A DNA stretch of 19,898 bases from positions 1 through 19,898 of the forward strand of contig JABANP010000740.1 in the NCBI GenBank assembly GCA_013115135.1. Reading direction: 5' to 3'. Shown here piece after piece: positions 18,533 through 19,898 of the stretch. Every line of letters starts with the position of its first letter. The first letter of the stretch is position 1. The stretch comes from Perkinsus olseni (Eukaryota > Perkinsozoa > Perkinsida > Perkinsidae). A program made the translations under genes and the position numbers. The notes under the pieces are model-generated. The model saw only the letters and a program-made list of their open reading frames with translations, was not told the DNA's origin and ran no database searches.

Positions 18533-19372
18533 CCGGGAGGAAAGGAAGTACCCCAGCTGACGATGATCTCGGTCTGAGAGCAACATTCGCTGGTTTGATG
18601 AACGGGGCCTATTCAACAGGCTGAACTGACCCTCCATAGAGAGATACGCCGGTGATGCTGGCCCAACTAAGCCGTACGGTCGGTGTTGGACTTCAAGCTC
18701 ACACAAGATAATGTGATAAACAGCGTGATCTAGCGCATATTCTCAATGAGTGATACTCATTGAGTATTACCTGTACGCATTGAGTATAAAGCGCACGGTG
18801 ATACTGATATCAGGTAGAGAGTGGAGATGGTTGTCACAAAAGTGCCCACTCCACACGACCAGGGATGGTCTGCGGATTCTGATTTGGGAGGTGATTGTGA
18901 TTGACTTACCCGATAAGGTTCTGATTCTACGCGTGGTTTCGTCTTCTTTCGAATCATACACGGACGCATACTCAGATCATCCAACCTCGCTATCCCGAAA
19001 AGAAATCACTTTTGAAGGGATTCTATGTGATTGAATGCTGATTCGTAGCTGGAGGTTTGTAGTCAGAACTTCTGACTCAGAAAGCCGGCGCTGATATCAT
19101 CACCACGCGCTCAGGGAGGTGGTTGGCCGACTTTCGATTCACTCGGGGCCGCAGAACCCCTCTGGTACAAAGTTGGTAGAGCACGGTCATTACATCCCTG
19201 TAGAGCGTTTGGGCAATAGAGGCCGAGTCCGAGGCAATAGAGGATCACATCGAATGAGGGTGTGAATCGCGACTCCAAGTTTGGGTACGGATGTCCTATG
19301 TGCTAGCGTTGTACCCCCGACGTCACGCCTGTTGTCACCGTTGCTCTATGCCGGTTCTCTCTGTAGCCGGCC
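18533..19372. other. Long stretch without a confident gene
   Basis: Frames of 64-94 codons occur on both strands at 18750-19034, but they begin with GTG or TTG and lack motifs. Structural items are the 13-bp hairpin at 18739-18767, the palindrome CTGATATCAG (18804-18813), and a short direct repeat GGCAATAGAGG near 19212 and 19232. An N-terminal half of the subtilisin relic was looked for and not found. Confidence 0.5.
18739..18767. repeat. Hairpin with 13-bp arms
   Basis: ATTCTCAATGAGT and ACTCATTGAGTAT pair at 12 of 13 positions around the loop GAT. A further CATTGAGTAT copy follows at about 18779. Confidence 0.85.
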
Positions 19373-19637
19373 CTGGCATACGTCAAGGAGTCCGACATGG
19401 ACCTCTGTGTAGACACACCAGGCTCAGCAGTGTCTCTTCTGGAATTCTCTTCGCTTCGCAGAGCTGAATGACATCTTGCTAGTCTCCTCAGCTGGCAATA
19501 GTTTCGGCAGAGCCGATGACACTACCCCTTGTTGGTTCGGTGGGCCACTCGGAATTTTCGTCGCCTACCTTAAGGACGGCAGGACCCGGAATATCCTCAG
19601 TACTATCACAACCTGGGGCGAAAGAGTCGACTTTGCA

Positions 19638-19664
19638 GCGTATGGTACGACTCGTACCATACGC
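19638..19664. repeat. Perfect 13+1+13 palindrome
   Basis: GCGTATGGTACGA and TCGTACCATACGC are exact reverse complements around a single C. It sits in the subtilisin relic just after the FAAYGT segment. Confidence 0.95.
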
Positions 19665-19720
19665 CATACGTACCGTACGAGTACCTTCACTGGCCGTGAC
19701 GAGAACGGGTAACTGAGGTA

Positions 19721-19739
19721 TGCCAACGGGCCGTTGGCA
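19721..19739. repeat. Perfect 9+1+9 palindrome
   Basis: TGCCAACGG-G-CCGTTGGCA lies at the frame change just before the catalytic GTS motif of the subtilisin relic. Confidence 0.95.
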
Positions 19740-19824
19740 ACGGCACATCATACGCGCAGCCGATCGTGTTCAGCCGAGGATGGCGAAGCAGCTCATATCC
19801 TCTCTCGCTTTGCGTTCAATTGCG

Positions 19825-19897
19825 TCATAAAAACGAGTAACTCGATTATCGAATGTCCGTTAATATCACACAGACTAACGCAAGTATTTCCGACCAG
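19825..19897. repeat. Dispersed direct repeat, copy 2 (WD40-like fragment)
   Basis: This is the second copy of the 16941-17012 element. On the minus strand it reads GNTCVSLCDINGHSIIELLV, matching the WD40-like relic. It is joined directly to the end of the subtilisin relic and is cut by the window edge. Confidence 0.85.
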
Positions 19898-19898
19898 T

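Larger units (their letters stand above)
19373..19817 (+). pseudogene. Subtilisin-like (S8) serine protease relic, frameshifted
   Basis: Pieces in different frames line up with the second half of an S8 protease. They are AYVKESDMDLCVDTPGSAVS (19376 on); NSLRFAELNDILLVSSAGNS (from 19443), which contains the SAGN motif bearing the oxyanion Asn; then TTWGERVDFAAYGT, the usual G..V..aA.GT segment; then GNGTSYAQPIV (19736-19768), the catalytic GTSxAxP motif with Ser at 19748; then SAEDGEAAHILSRFAF (from 19770). At least three frame changes separate these pieces (near 19435, between 19712 and 19736, and near 19769). Some could be introns, but the last two shifts have no suitable donor and acceptor. 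The Asp- and His-containing half is absent. Subtilisin-like secreted proteases are well known in Perkinsus, which supports the taxon guess. Confidence 0.5.

Noticed and set aside
18889..18930. VIVID as the catalytic Asp motif of the subtilisin relic
   Set aside because: The residues around it do not fit the D-T/S-G pattern and no His motif follows before the SAGN segment.
19160..19225. tRNA-like stretch AGTTGGTAGAGC
   Set aside because: The D-arm-like string has no pairing GCTC before it, and there is no T-loop (GTTCGA) or acceptor stem at the right distance.

Overview
The window looks like nuclear DNA from a compact protist genome. The best guess is a perkinsid alveolate (Perkinsus or a relative). 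The reasons are: several genes can be read only by removing short introns, many of 45-70 bp with GT...AG ends; four minus-strand gene models lie head to tail with gaps as short as 12 bp; and the recognisable proteins are an inactive GH18 chitinase-like secreted protein, orphan secreted proteins, a subtilisin (S8) relic and retroelement debris. The taxon is an inference; no rRNA, tRNA or marker gene is present.

Layout. 1-5020: satellite DNA of about 140-bp monomers in a higher-order repeat of 861 bp. 5021-5516: spacer without a gene. 5517-7284: a very homogeneous 30-bp minisatellite (58 full copies plus a partial one), open on both strands only because the unit is 10 codons long. 7307-7835: a three-exon plus-strand gene that begins 22 bp after the minisatellite. 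7836-9139: mostly non-coding, with a G-rich degenerate repeat. 9140-14165 (minus strand): GH18-like gene (10445-9140), a seven-exon orphan gene (11992-10458), an hAT-like transposase relic (12907-12202) and a small secreted-protein gene (14165 to 13789 or 13690). 14166-15227: a GC-rich stretch, then a probable small secreted Cys-rich protein on the plus strand. 15418-16290: 3' end of a 5'-truncated non-LTR retrotransposon with RNase H and a Cys/His knuckle, ending in an A/G-rich tail. 16291-17410: spacer with a strong hairpin and a WD40-like relic. 17411-18181 (minus): single-exon secreted protein. 18182-19372: little that is recognisable. 19373-19817: a frameshifted subtilisin relic joined to a second copy of part of the WD40-like relic (19825-19897).

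The genes do not form an obvious pathway. The themes are secretion (four signal-peptide proteins plus a secreted-protease relic), repeat expansion, and decayed mobile elements. Exon structures were assembled by eye from reading frame, intron length and splice motifs, so individual boundaries are provisional.
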